Source: Spirochaetaceae bacterium (lineage in GTDB: Bacteria > Spirochaetota > Spirochaetia > Treponematales > Breznakiellaceae). From it: a DNA stretch of 8,527 nucleotides. This document shows positions 1 through 6,385 of this stretch, one piece after another. A program made the translations under genes and the position numbers. Location: contig JAIRSS010000051.1 of assembly GCA_031255315.1 (NCBI GenBank), positions 1 through 8,527 of the forward strand. Reading direction: 5' to 3'. Within the stretch, counting starts at the first letter, position 1. Each line of letters starts with the position of its first letter. The notes below the pieces were generated by a model. That model was given only the letters and a program-made list of their open reading frames with translations, was not told the origin of the DNA and did no database searches.

Positions 1-1
1 C

Positions 2-106
2 GTGTTCTTTAAGGTCGAGTCCGATGAGGTCAAGGACAGTGAATTTTTTTTCAGGCACAGCGATTACAGTGTAGCCTTATATTTTTTCATTCGCAATGGG
101 AGCTAA
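2..106 (+). CDS. C-terminal end of an unidentified plus-strand protein (5' partial)
   Basis: A reading frame is open from the window edge to a TAA at 104-106 and gives 34 residues ending in ALYFFIRNGS. The composition is protein-like, mixing charged residues with aromatics (SEFFFRHSDYS), and the codons look ordinary. That favours the tail of a real gene whose start lies left of the window. It would be convergent with the minus-strand peptidase gene ending at 175, leaving 68 bp between them. A run of eight T at 44-51 lies inside the frame, so a sequencing slip there would change the reading. I do not recognise the family and propose no function. It could be chance, since 34 open codons is short. 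Confidence 0.5.
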   Translation: MFFKVESDEVKDSEFFFRHSDYSVALYFFIRNGS

Positions 107-127
107 GAGCAGGCCGGCGGAGCGAAG

Positions 128-140
128 CCCCCCCCCCCCC
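128..140. repeat. Homopolymer run of 13 C (poly-G on the minus strand)
   Basis: Thirteen consecutive C lie in the convergent intergenic stretch, 34 bp beyond the stop of the minus-strand peptidase gene and 21 bp past the end of the plus-strand partial gene. Runs this long are slippage-prone. Poly-G tracts vary in length in treponemes and can switch expression, but this one sits after both stop codons, so it cannot shift either frame as annotated. The length may also be an assembly artefact. Confidence 0.9.
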
Positions 141-149
141 GTTGGGCAC

Positions 150-197
150 GCAACCGTAGCGGCCCGCCAGCGGGCTAAACCCGCTGGCGGGCGTTGC
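150..197. repeat. Long GC-rich palindrome overlapping a stop codon (hairpin; possible terminator or REP-like element)
   Basis: A perfect 13-bp inverted repeat has arms 162-174 (GCCCGCCAGCGGG) and 180-192 around a 5-nt loop, CTAAA. The pairing extends through GCAAC at 150-154 with GTTGC at 193-197, leaving a 7-nt bulge on the left side only. The loop contains the TAG stop of the minus-strand peptidase gene, whose last codons (encoding ARQRV) form one arm. The hairpin could stop converging transcription or protect 3' ends. Neither side has a U-run, so it is not a standard intrinsic terminator. It may instead be a dispersed palindromic element that landed on the gene end. Confidence 0.75.
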
Positions 198-1593
198 CGG
201 TTCCAAAAATCAGCAGTTCCGGATGGTACTCGAAGTGCATCGTGTCGTAGCGGGACCACCTGCCGCCCCAGATGAAGCCCTGATCCTCGAAAGCGCGGAT
301 CACCGCGGCGGGCGGGTTCTGCCGTTTCTCGGCGGGGACGGTGCGCCAGTCGATTCCTTTGGCCTCCGTCCATTGCCAGTAGGTTTCCATACCCGGTTGG
401 GCCTTCATGAGCAGATCCACCGCCGCACCGTAGGCGTGAAAGCTGCGGCTTGCGCTGCCCGCGACGTTCCGCCAGTTCCATCCGGTAATGCTGGCCAGTT
501 TATTGAGCCAGTCCGGTATTTCCCCGTTGTCTTTCGCCAGTTCCTGAATACGCGCCTCCACCCGTCCCAACGGCGCAACGATGTCTTCGTGTATCTGCAC
601 CTGCCGCCCCAGAAAGTCTATCCACTTTTGATGCTCGTAAGATTCCGTCCTGTTGCGGGACTGCCAAAGGGCGTCAAAAAACGGGGAACGGACGGCGCCG
701 GGGTTGACGATTTGGCGGTACCACCCGGAGAGGCCGGAAGGATCCCTTCGGGAGAGGACCCGGTTGGCCGTATCCTGCCAGGGGCTCGCCTCATCCGCAT
801 GTACCGGGGGCTCCGCCGGATACCGGTACAGAAACTGGGGGCGGAAATTTTCCGGCCTACCCGCCTCTTCCTGAGGGAGGAACCTGCCCTGGGCATAGTA
901 CCAGCGGGTTCCGTCCATTTCCAGCGTCCAGTCCCCATCCTGAAAGACCGCCGGGCCGAACCGTCCGCGGTACGCCTCGGCGAACAGCTTTACCATGTCC
1001 TCCGCCCGATCCCCTCCGGCAGCGCGGCGCAGCCCAAGCTCCCTGAGCACGGCCTCCGCCCAGGTTTCCGCCTCCTCCTCAACATCCTTCGCCTTTACCC
1101 GTTTGGCAAACCGGAACCCCCCGCCCGGAAGAAACCGCGCTCCCTGGATGATCCTTTCAAACTCCCCGTTCAAATCATCCCCCGGATGAACGTCCGCCGG
1201 ACCCGCGTCCGAAGGACCCGCGTCTACGGGACGCCCGGTATCCCGGCTGATCCAGAAGGGGACCACCCTGCCGTCCATGAAGTCGGTCCGGGCCAGGAAC
1301 TCCTCAAGCGGCGCGGCGATGCGGCCGTCCTCAAGGGACGCCCCCACGAAGAACGTATTGTAGTCGAGCAGGTTGGGCGGCGGCTTTTTACCGTTCAGGT
1401 CAAACAGTTCGCCGCCGGTCTTTTCGGCGATGGCCCGGGCAGCCCGCCGGGTGTTGCCGTCTTCCGCGAAATAGATAATCAGATTAGGCCCCGCCCGTTC
1501 ATCGGGAATCGCCGCGATGTCCGTACGGGGCAACGCGCATCCGGCAAGGCTGAGGGTCAAGGTCAGGAAAAAAACGAACCGCAGTGTTTTCAA
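175..1593 (-). CDS. Lipoprotein: flavodoxin-like domain fused to an M15 (VanY/endolysin-type) zinc peptidase
   Basis: A 472-residue exported protein. Residues 1-19 form a lipoprotein signal with lipobox LAGC (Cys19). Residues ~37-187 read as a Flavodoxin_4-like fold: strand and P-loop region NLIIYFAEDGNTRRA, helix AIAEKTGGELFDL, the YNTFFVGAS and VVPFW strands, and a closing helix rich in E and W. Residues ~200-380 are a linker or helical region like that of other spirochaete M15 proteins. The C-terminal M15 domain has SFHAYGAAVD (His386, Asp393) and YDTMHFEYHP (Asp450, His453). These match the zinc ligands and the catalytic Asp of the phage T5-type M15 branch. The likely role is cleaving cell-wall peptides on the outer face of a membrane. 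The start is TTG, supported by AAGGA seven bases upstream. It lies 39 bp after the permease gene. Peptidase call strong, flavodoxin-fold call moderate, substrate unknown. Confidence 0.85.
   Translation of the reverse strand: MKTLRFVFFLTLTLSLAGCALPRTDIAAIPDERAGPNLIIYFAEDGNTRRAARAIAEKTGGELFDLNGKKPPPNLLDYNTFFVGASLEDGRIAAPLEEFLARTDFMDGRVVPFWISRDTGRPVDAGPSDAGPADVHPGDDLNGEFERIIQGARFLPGGGFRFAKRVKAKDVEEEAETWAEAVLRELGLRRAAGGDRAEDMVKLFAEAYRGRFGPAVFQDGDWTLEMDGTRWYYAQGRFLPQEEAGRPENFRPQFLYRYPAEPPVHADEASPWQDTANRVLSRRDPSGLSGWYRQIVNPGAVRSPFFDALWQSRNRTESYEHQKWIDFLGRQVQIHEDIVAPLGRVEARIQELAKDNGEIPDWLNKLASITGWNWRNVAGSASRSFHAYGAAVDLLMKAQPGMETYWQWTEAKGIDWRTVPAEKRQNPPAAVIRAFEDQGFIWGGRWSRYDTMHFEYHPELLIFGTGNARQRV
1195..1224 (-). 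repeat. Two-copy 15-bp coding tandem repeat
   Basis: Units at 1195-1209 and 1210-1224 are identical at 13 of 15 bases and encode DAGPS and DAGPA. The repeat lies inside the flavodoxin-like domain of the M15 lipoprotein, in a Pro/Asp/Gly-rich stretch just after the VVPFW strand. Related domains usually have a short FMN-contact loop there. It looks like a low-complexity insertion. Confidence 0.75.
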
Positions 1594-1600
1594 TGTACCG

Positions 1601-1605
1601 TCCTT
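1601..1605 (-). promoter_or_regulatory. Shine-Dalgarno AAGGA supporting a TTG start
   Basis: On the minus strand AAGGA ends seven bases before TTG at 1593-1591. No ATG or GTG in frame lies between this site and the hydrophobic signal peptide. The site therefore fixes the TTG as the start of the flavodoxin-M15 lipoprotein. Confidence 0.65.
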
Positions 1606-1632
1606 GTTAGTTTTAAGATGGGGACAGAGGTT

Positions 1633-2538
1633 TCACACTATATAGTCGATAAAAAATCCGGTCAACAGAGCGAACAGGATCGCAAAGACCACGTAGACTA
1701 CAAAATGCCGTACTCCAAGAGCGATTTTGACCGCCCCCAGATTGGTGATCTTGGTCGCCGGGCCAGTGATCATGAAGGCGGCGGCGCTTCCCATGCTCAT
1801 GCCGGAGGCGAGCCATTGTTGAAGCAGCGGTATGGTCCCGCCTCCGCACATATAGAGGGGAACGCCGACTGTGGCGGCCATCAGAAGGCCGAAGCCCCGG
1901 TTTTCTTTGCCGAACAGAAAGGCCGCCGCCTCCGCCGGAACGTACCGCTGAAAGAGGGCGGACAGGGCGACGCCGGAAAGGAAATAAAGGCCCGTCGCCC
2001 TGAGATTCCGAAGGAGGTTTTTAAGAAACCGCAGCCCGGGATTGGGATCGCCGTCCCGGTTCACCGGGGCGGTAAACCCCGAAAAATTAAAGAACTTTTT
2101 GCGCCGGTAAAACCACCGTACGCAAAGCCCCGCCGCCGCGCCGCAGAGAAAGCAGCTTGCAAAGCGGATGAGCAGCGCCGAAGGTCCCAGCGCCGCGCTG
2201 TAAAAGAGAAGCTGGGGATTGAGGAGGATCGAACTCATCATAAACGCGGCGAGCCAATCGTCCTCCATGCCCTTTTCGGAGAAAGAGGCGGCGATGGGGA
2301 TCGTGCCGTACATGCAGAGCGGGGAGGCCGCGCCGATCAGCGAAGCCGGGAACACCCCCAGAACGCCGAGCTTCTTTCCGTGCAGGGCGGCGAACAGGCG
2401 GTGTATCTTTTCCTTTCCGAACACGGATATGACGGAGCCGAGTATCATTCCCATGATCCAATACCCCGCGATCTGCCGGAGCTGAATATCGAAATAATAC
2501 CAGAAATAGACAAGCTCCCGTTTGAGCAGTTCAGCCAT
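1633..2538 (-). CDS. Membrane permease of the ArsP/DUF318 type (PF03773-like)
   Basis: A 301-residue hydrophobic protein with about eight predicted membrane segments in two halves, joined by a basic cytoplasmic-looking loop (RRKKFFNF). Each half carries a matching signature. The first is SPLCMYGTIPIAAS (Cys75) followed by SSILLNPQLL. The second is PLYMCGGGTIPLL (Cys231) followed by MITGPATKITNLG. This duplicated Cys/GTIP layout with a T-x-P-x-T/N-like segment is typical of the DUF318 permeases, some of which (ArsP) export trivalent organoarsenicals. The substrate here cannot be read from sequence. I chose ATG 2538, which overlaps the DUF362 stop by eight bases as in coupled translation. An upstream ATG at 2583 would add 15 atypical residues (MWLCSIRLQPVRLQP). 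The Shine-Dalgarno for 2538 is weak. Confidence 0.85.
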   Translation of the reverse strand: MAELLKRELVYFWYYFDIQLRQIAGYWIMGMILGSVISVFGKEKIHRLFAALHGKKLGVLGVFPASLIGAASPLCMYGTIPIAASFSEKGMEDDWLAAFMMSSILLNPQLLFYSAALGPSALLIRFASCFLCGAAAGLCVRWFYRRKKFFNFSGFTAPVNRDGDPNPGLRFLKNLLRNLRATGLYFLSGVALSALFQRYVPAEAAAFLFGKENRGFGLLMAATVGVPLYMCGGGTIPLLQQWLASGMSMGSAAAFMITGPATKITNLGAVKIALGVRHFVVYVVFAILFALLTGFFIDYIV

Positions 2539-3652
2539 CGGCTGCAATCGCACCGGCTGCAACCGGATCGAGCATAACCACATCCAACGCGCCCGCGTCG
2601 AGGGTAATCAGTTCGTAGCGCTGGCTGCCCAGTCCAAGTCTTTCGGCGTGGTCGAGGGTATGCGTACCGTTTCTGCTCTCAATGCGCGTCCGCAGGGACG
2701 CGCTTCGCCGGGTGTCGGAGGCGTATATCTGGTCAACGCACGCTTTGTCCAGGGCGACGGGATCGAGGGAGCCGAGTATGCCGATGTCGTCCATCTCAGG
2801 CGGCGCGGGATTGCTGCTGCAGTCGCAGTCAACGGAAAGATGGTTCATCACGCTGATATACACGACGTTTTCGCCCAGATAGTTCATAACCGCTCCGGCG
2901 GCTTCGGCCATTGATTCCAGAAACGGGGTCTGGCTTGGCCCGCGCCAGTTGGACGCGCCCCCCCAACTGGTTTTGCTTTTTCCGCCGGTATGTATCCAGA
3001 GCTTGCCTTCGGGAGAAGCGATGCCGATGGACATATTCTTAATCGCGCCGCCGAAACCGCCCATAGAATGACCCTTAAAATGGGAAAGGATAAGGTACGA
3101 ATCGTAATTGATAAAATGAGAGCCCACCAGGTCCTCGGTAATATTCCTGCCCCTGGCGAAGGGCAGGCTGAAAGACCCGTTCTCGTCCAGAATATCCACC
3201 GGCGCTATGGCGGCGAAGCCGTGGTCAACCGCCACCTGTTTGTGCATGGCCGTGTTTACCCGGCGGCCCCCGTAGGCGGTGTTGCTTTCGACGATAGTTC
3301 CGTTCAGGGACTGAACCAGGTCTTTAATCAAGTCCGGCGACAGAAAGTGGTGGCCGCCGGGTTCGCCGGTGCTTATCTTTACCGCGACCTTGCCTGATAT
3401 TTTGCGCCCCAGCGCTTCATAAACCGCGGCTAAACCCGCGGGGCTTATATCAGTAGTCATGTAAACCCGCGGCGCGCCGTCTGTTCGGGCGGCGGCGGGA
3501 GCCTGGGTCTGAACCGGCGGCGGCGTTCCGGCAGGCGTGTTTTCCTGTTTTCCGGTTGAACACGCCGGTATTCCCCAAAGGCAGAGAACGAATAACCCGA
3601 TGAAAAGCGCAGTGCCTGCAGCCTGACTTCCGAATGCTTTGTCAGCGTCCAT
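2531..3652 (-). CDS. DUF362-domain lipoprotein
   Basis: A 373-residue protein. Residues 12-30 are a hydrophobic signal ending in a relaxed lipobox IPAC (Cys31), followed by a Pro/Ala/Gln-rich spacer to ~60, as in surface-tethered lipoproteins. Residues ~62-365 match the DUF362 family (PF04015): AVKISTGEPGG, HFKGHSMGGFGGAIKNMSIG (191-210), the paired-cysteine motif DCDC (275-278), and DIGILGSLDPVALDKACVD (289-307). Biochemical function is not established for most of this family. Some members are fused to ferredoxin domains, but no 4Fe-4S ferredoxin motif is present here. The DCDC and Cys305 could bind metal or form disulfides (inference). The start ATG is preceded by AGAGG at six bases. The 3' end overlaps the permease start, which suggests coupled expression. 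Confidence 0.85.
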   Translation of the reverse strand: MDADKAFGSQAAGTALFIGLFVLCLWGIPACSTGKQENTPAGTPPPVQTQAPAAARTDGAPRVYMTTDISPAGLAAVYEALGRKISGKVAVKISTGEPGGHHFLSPDLIKDLVQSLNGTIVESNTAYGGRRVNTAMHKQVAVDHGFAAIAPVDILDENGSFSLPFARGRNITEDLVGSHFINYDSYLILSHFKGHSMGGFGGAIKNMSIGIASPEGKLWIHTGGKSKTSWGGASNWRGPSQTPFLESMAEAAGAVMNYLGENVVYISVMNHLSVDCDCSSNPAPPEMDDIGILGSLDPVALDKACVDQIYASDTRRSASLRTRIESRNGTHTLDHAERLGLGSQRYELITLDAGALDVVMLDPVAAGAIAADG

Positions 3653-3712
3653 ATAAAACCTCTAAATGCCTCAACGCGGCCCGCGTTATTACGGGAGCGA
3701 AGGGTATTGAAT

Positions 3713-3738
3713 ATGAGTTTTCTTTCCGAAGAACTCAT
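3713..3738 (-). other. Hairpin in the leader before the DUF362 gene
   Basis: ATGAG (3713-3717) pairs with CTCAT (3734-3738), and TTCTT (3720-3724) with AAGAA (3729-3733), leaving a two-base bulge. Read on the minus strand, the apex can refold as TTC-TTCG-GAA, the very stable C(UUCG)G tetraloop type. No U-run follows on either strand, so it is more likely a leader or processing structure than an intrinsic terminator. Confidence 0.4.
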
Positions 3739-3740
3739 GT

Positions 3741-3767
3741 TAAATACAACAGCCAAGGGATTGTAAA
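3741..3767 (-). promoter_or_regulatory. Weak candidate promoter for the DUF362 operon
   Basis: On the minus strand TTTACA (3767-3762) is followed 15 bases later by TATTTA (3746-3741), about 90 bp upstream of the DUF362 start and in the only AT-rich part of the 222-bp gap after epmA. Spacing is short of the usual 17. The candidate -35 lies in an 18-bp inverted repeat (3759-3776, GATTGTA and TACAATC arms) that could be a protein-binding site. Confidence 0.25.
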
Positions 3768-3776
3768 GATACAATC
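3759..3776. repeat. Inverted repeat, 7-bp arms, in the epmA-DUF362 gap
   Basis: GATTGTA at 3759-3765 and TACAATC at 3770-3776 flank AAGA. It could be a small operator or a weak hairpin. The rest of the gap (3777-3874) has only short recurrences of CGTAC and no credible gene or terminator that I can see. Confidence 0.45.
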
Positions 3777-3874
3777 AGGGCGCTTTTTTGCCTCCTCAAG
3801 CCGCCGGGCGTAACAGGAGCGGGTAAAGACGCCGCCGTACCGTCGTACTTGTCGTGCAGCCGTACTTTCGCGTT

Positions 3875-4870
3875 TCAAAGTTCTTCCATAGGAAAAGACA
3901 GCGTTCCGTCTATGGTTGACCTGCCGGCCAGGACCATGATGAGCCGGTCCAGTCCCAGGGCGGCTCCGGAACAGCGGGGAAAGGGGCGGCCCCGGAGGCC
4001 GGACAGGAAGATCTTCCAGTAATCCCTATCAATGTGGTGAGGAACCAGCGCGCGGGCCTGTTTGATTTTTCCTTCCTCCTCAAAATACGCCCGTACTTTT
4101 TCCGCGTCCGTTTCCTCAGAGTAACAGTTCGCAAGCTCAATCCCCCGGACGTAGAGTTCCCACCGTTCCGCCGTCCGCCCGTCCCGCCCCCGTTGCGCCA
4201 GGCAGGGGACAAAGGCGGGGTAGTCCATGACGGCTACGGGACGGTCCCGGGGCAGATGGGGTTCTACCGCGTGGATAAAGATAAGGTCGTAAAGCGCGGC
4301 GGTCCCCAGACCCTCAGGCGGGTCCAGACCGAGCCGGCGGGCCGCTTCTTCAAGGCCGCCGGTTTCCGCCGCGCCGTACAGGTCGAAACCCGCCCAGCGT
4401 TCAAAGGCTTCCCCCATGGTGATCCGCATGAAGGGAGGCCGCAGATATTCCCGCGACATCCCCGCCTCCGCCAGAGCCGCGAACAGTTCTTCCGTTATCC
4501 CGAGGGAGTCCAGATACCCGGCATCCATGGTGTAATATTCCAGCATAGTGAATTCCGGGCTGTGGAGGAACCCGGAGGATTCGCCGTTCCTGAAGCACTT
4601 ACCGATCTGATAGATGCTCCGCCGGTCTTTCGCGATAAGTTTCTTCATCCAGATTTCCGGGGAGGGAACGAGCCAGTACGATCGGGAGCGGGGGGCGCTT
4701 CCCGGACCCGCCGGAGCGATACGGCGGGTCTCAAAGACTTCCAGGCATGATTCGGGGATAAGGTCCGGGGCCAGAAGCGGCGTATCTACCTCAAGGTAAT
4801 TCCGGCTGTCGAAAAACTCCCGTATTTTGCGGAAAACCCCGGCGCGCTGCCGCAATAATTCTATATCCAT
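3875..4870 (-). CDS. epmA: Elongation factor P lysyl/beta-lysyl ligase, EpmA (PoxA/GenX) type
   Basis: A 331-residue class II lysyl-tRNA synthetase paralogue lacking the N-terminal anticodon-binding domain, the usual size for EpmA. The family attaches (R)-beta-lysine to a conserved lysine of EF-P, which helps ribosomes through polyproline stretches. Visible marks are motif 1 around YLEVDTPLLAP (residues 25-35), the SPEIWMKKL segment (70-78), motif 2 FRNGESSGFLHSPEFTMLEYY (93-113), RGIELANCYSEETD, and motif 3 CSGAALGLDRLIM (300-312). Ala304 aligns with E. coli EpmA Ala298, where LysRS has Gly; that residue helps select beta-lysine. ATG at 4870 follows AAGGA at about nine bases and lies 18 bp after the murD stop, so it is probably co-transcribed with murD. 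The EF-P and EpmB genes are not in this window. Confidence 0.9.
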   Translation of the reverse strand: MDIELLRQRAGVFRKIREFFDSRNYLEVDTPLLAPDLIPESCLEVFETRRIAPAGPGSAPRSRSYWLVPSPEIWMKKLIAKDRRSIYQIGKCFRNGESSGFLHSPEFTMLEYYTMDAGYLDSLGITEELFAALAEAGMSREYLRPPFMRITMGEAFERWAGFDLYGAAETGGLEEAARRLGLDPPEGLGTAALYDLIFIHAVEPHLPRDRPVAVMDYPAFVPCLAQRGRDGRTAERWELYVRGIELANCYSEETDAEKVRAYFEEEGKIKQARALVPHHIDRDYWKIFLSGLRGRPFPRCSGAALGLDRLIMVLAGRSTIDGTLSFPMEEL

Positions 4871-4888
4871 AGGTTCCGTTCCTTTTTG

Positions 4889-6355
4889 TCACTGCCCGGT
4901 AATCCGGCGCACCGCCTCTTTCCACTTCCGGCCCCGGTCGAATTCGTTGACGAACATGCTGAAAGAGGCGCTGCCGGGGGAGAGGACTACGGCGTCGCCG
5001 GGGGCGGCGGCGTCCAGAGCGGCGCGGACGGCGGCGTCCAGCGTGTCGAAGGGGCCCCGGCAGCGGAGGCCCGCGTGGGCAAGGAGGGGGGCGAGTTTGG
5101 CGCTTCCGGTCCCAGCCAGGAGCGTCAGAGACTTGGCCTGCTTCGCGGCTTCAACCAGGGGGCCGTAATCCAGCTTCTTGTCCGCACCGCCGGTTACCAG
5201 GACTACCGGAACGTCAAAAGCGGCAACCGCGGCGGCGGCGGCTTCGGGAATAGTGGCGGCGGTATCGTTGTAGAAGCGTATTCCCCCGGCCTCATGGAAA
5301 AATTCAAGCCGGTGTTCGATACCGGGGAAGGCCCCCAGGCTTTCCCGGACAAAGGCCGGAGGCAGCCCCAGGTCCAGCAGGGCCAGGGCCGCGGCAAGAA
5401 GGTTCATCTTTGAATGGGCCCCCGGAACGCGGAGGCTGGCCGGAACCGCTTCAACGATCTCCCCGCCGGGAAGCCGGACAAGGCAGGGGCCGCCGCCCGG
5501 TTCCAGCCAACCCTGGGCGCAGCCCGGAGCATAGCCCGGAGCGGCGGGGACGCCGGCGTACGCCAGGGGCCGGCCCCCGGTCTCGGCGAGGAAGCTTCGT
5601 CCCCAGGAATCGTCTTGGGCCACGGTAAGATCCCGGCGGTCCTGCCCCTGGTAGATGATCCGCTTGTCATCCACATAGTCCGCCATAGAAGCGTACCGGT
5701 CCTGGTGGTCTTGCATGATGGCTGTAAGGATCGCCCCACGGGGCTTGAGCAAGGCTTCGTCCGCGGCACCGGCGTCATCCAGACGGCGGCGGCCCCGAAG
5801 GTCCCCAAGCTGCCAGGAGGAAAGCTCCAGGATCACGTCATCCCCGGCGGACAGGCCGTCCAGAAAGCTAAGGGGGGAAACCGTGATGTTCCCCCCCAGA
5901 CGGGCCGCGCCGGGGAGGAGGCCCGCCTCCCGCGCGCGGGCCAGGACCCAGTGCGCGGCGGCGGCGGCGCTTGATTTACCCTTGGACCCGGTTACCGCGA
6001 TAAGCCGGGCGGGATTTTCCGCCAAAAAAAGGGAAATATCCGTTTCTATACGCCGGCTTATGGCTAAGTACGGAGAATTGGACGGTACTCCGGGGTTTTT
6101 TATCACCAGGTCCGCCTGTTTGAAGTCCTCCTCATTATGCCGGCCCAGGACATATCGTATCCCCTGGTCCCCGGATTCCCGCATCTTTTCCAGGGATGGG
6201 GCCAATACTGTTTCGTCCCGAAGATCCGTAACGGTAACATCGGCCCCCGCGCGGACCAGATACCGGACGGATTCAAGGCCGCCGCCATGAAGCCCCAGCC
6301 CCATGACCAGGACCTTCATCCCGCGGTACGCCTTTATTCTAGAATCGTTTGCCAT
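4889..6355 (-). CDS. murD: UDP-N-acetylmuramoyl-L-alanine--D-glutamate ligase (MurD)
   Basis: Cytoplasmic Mur ligase that adds D-glutamate to UDP-MurNAc-L-Ala using ATP, making the second residue of the wall stem peptide. The protein has 488 residues, slightly longer than typical. The N-terminal Rossmann-like domain starts with KVLVMGLGLHGGG. The ATP loop is TGSKGKSS (122-129). Next come LELSSWQL (176-183), DHQDRY with His217, and Lys231 at the position of the carbamylated lysine. The linker has HSKMN and EHRLEF. The C-terminal domain has NDTAAT (363-368), GGADKKLDY and SPGSASFSMFVNEFDRG (459-475), which carries the D-Glu-binding Ser and Phe positions. The E. coli equivalent of NDTAAT is NDSKAT, so a ligand-contacting lysine is Ala366 here. 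I chose ATG 6355 because GGGAG lies nine bases upstream; ATGs at 6361 and 6379 are alternatives. Confidence 0.9.
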   Translation of the reverse strand: MANDSRIKAYRGMKVLVMGLGLHGGGLESVRYLVRAGADVTVTDLRDETVLAPSLEKMRESGDQGIRYVLGRHNEEDFKQADLVIKNPGVPSNSPYLAISRRIETDISLFLAENPARLIAVTGSKGKSSAAAAAHWVLARAREAGLLPGAARLGGNITVSPLSFLDGLSAGDDVILELSSWQLGDLRGRRRLDDAGAADEALLKPRGAILTAIMQDHQDRYASMADYVDDKRIIYQGQDRRDLTVAQDDSWGRSFLAETGGRPLAYAGVPAAPGYAPGCAQGWLEPGGGPCLVRLPGGEIVEAVPASLRVPGAHSKMNLLAAALALLDLGLPPAFVRESLGAFPGIEHRLEFFHEAGGIRFYNDTAATIPEAAAAAVAAFDVPVVLVTGGADKKLDYGPLVEAAKQAKSLTLLAGTGSAKLAPLLAHAGLRCRGPFDTLDAAVRAALDAAAPGDAVVLSPGSASFSMFVNEFDRGRKWKEAVRRITGQ

Positions 6356-6364
6356 CGCCATACA

Positions 6365-6369
6365 CTCCC
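6365..6369 (-). promoter_or_regulatory. Shine-Dalgarno GGGAG choosing the murD start
   Basis: On the minus strand GGGAG lies nine bases before ATG 6355 but only three before ATG 6361, and downstream of ATG 6379. Spacing favours 6355, which also gives an N-terminus close to the usual MurD length. Confidence 0.5.
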
Positions 6370-6385
6370 GCCAACCCATTAATTA

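Noticed and set aside
2536..2566. Direct repeat TTGCAGCCG near the DUF362/permease junction
   Set aside because: It is short and coding, encoding alternating Ala/Gly residues, with no further structure.
223..2577. A 784-codon plus-strand open frame
   Set aside because: It lies opposite the peptidase and permease genes, which have clear domain motifs. The product is rich in Arg, Pro and Gly with no recognisable domain, as expected of an antisense shadow in GC-rich DNA.
3420..3475. Recurrent TAAACCCGCGG in the DUF362 gene, like the loop of the palindrome at 150-197
   Set aside because: The shared core is only about 11 bases, lies inside coding sequence and does not keep the long arms, so it is probably coincidence.
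3457..3774. A 105-codon minus-strand frame starting in the epmA-DUF362 gap (MSSSERKLIFNTLRSRNN)
   Set aside because: The first half looks protein-like, but the frame runs out of phase through the DUF362 signal peptide and becomes Arg/Pro-rich. The DUF362 frame has a better ribosome site and a lipobox.
3777..3874. Possible intrinsic terminator after epmA
   Set aside because: There is a six-base T run at 3784-3789 on the plus strand, but no stable stem next to a U-run in the minus transcript.
4034..4750. A 238-codon plus-strand frame
   Set aside because: It is opposite epmA, whose class II synthetase motifs are unambiguous.
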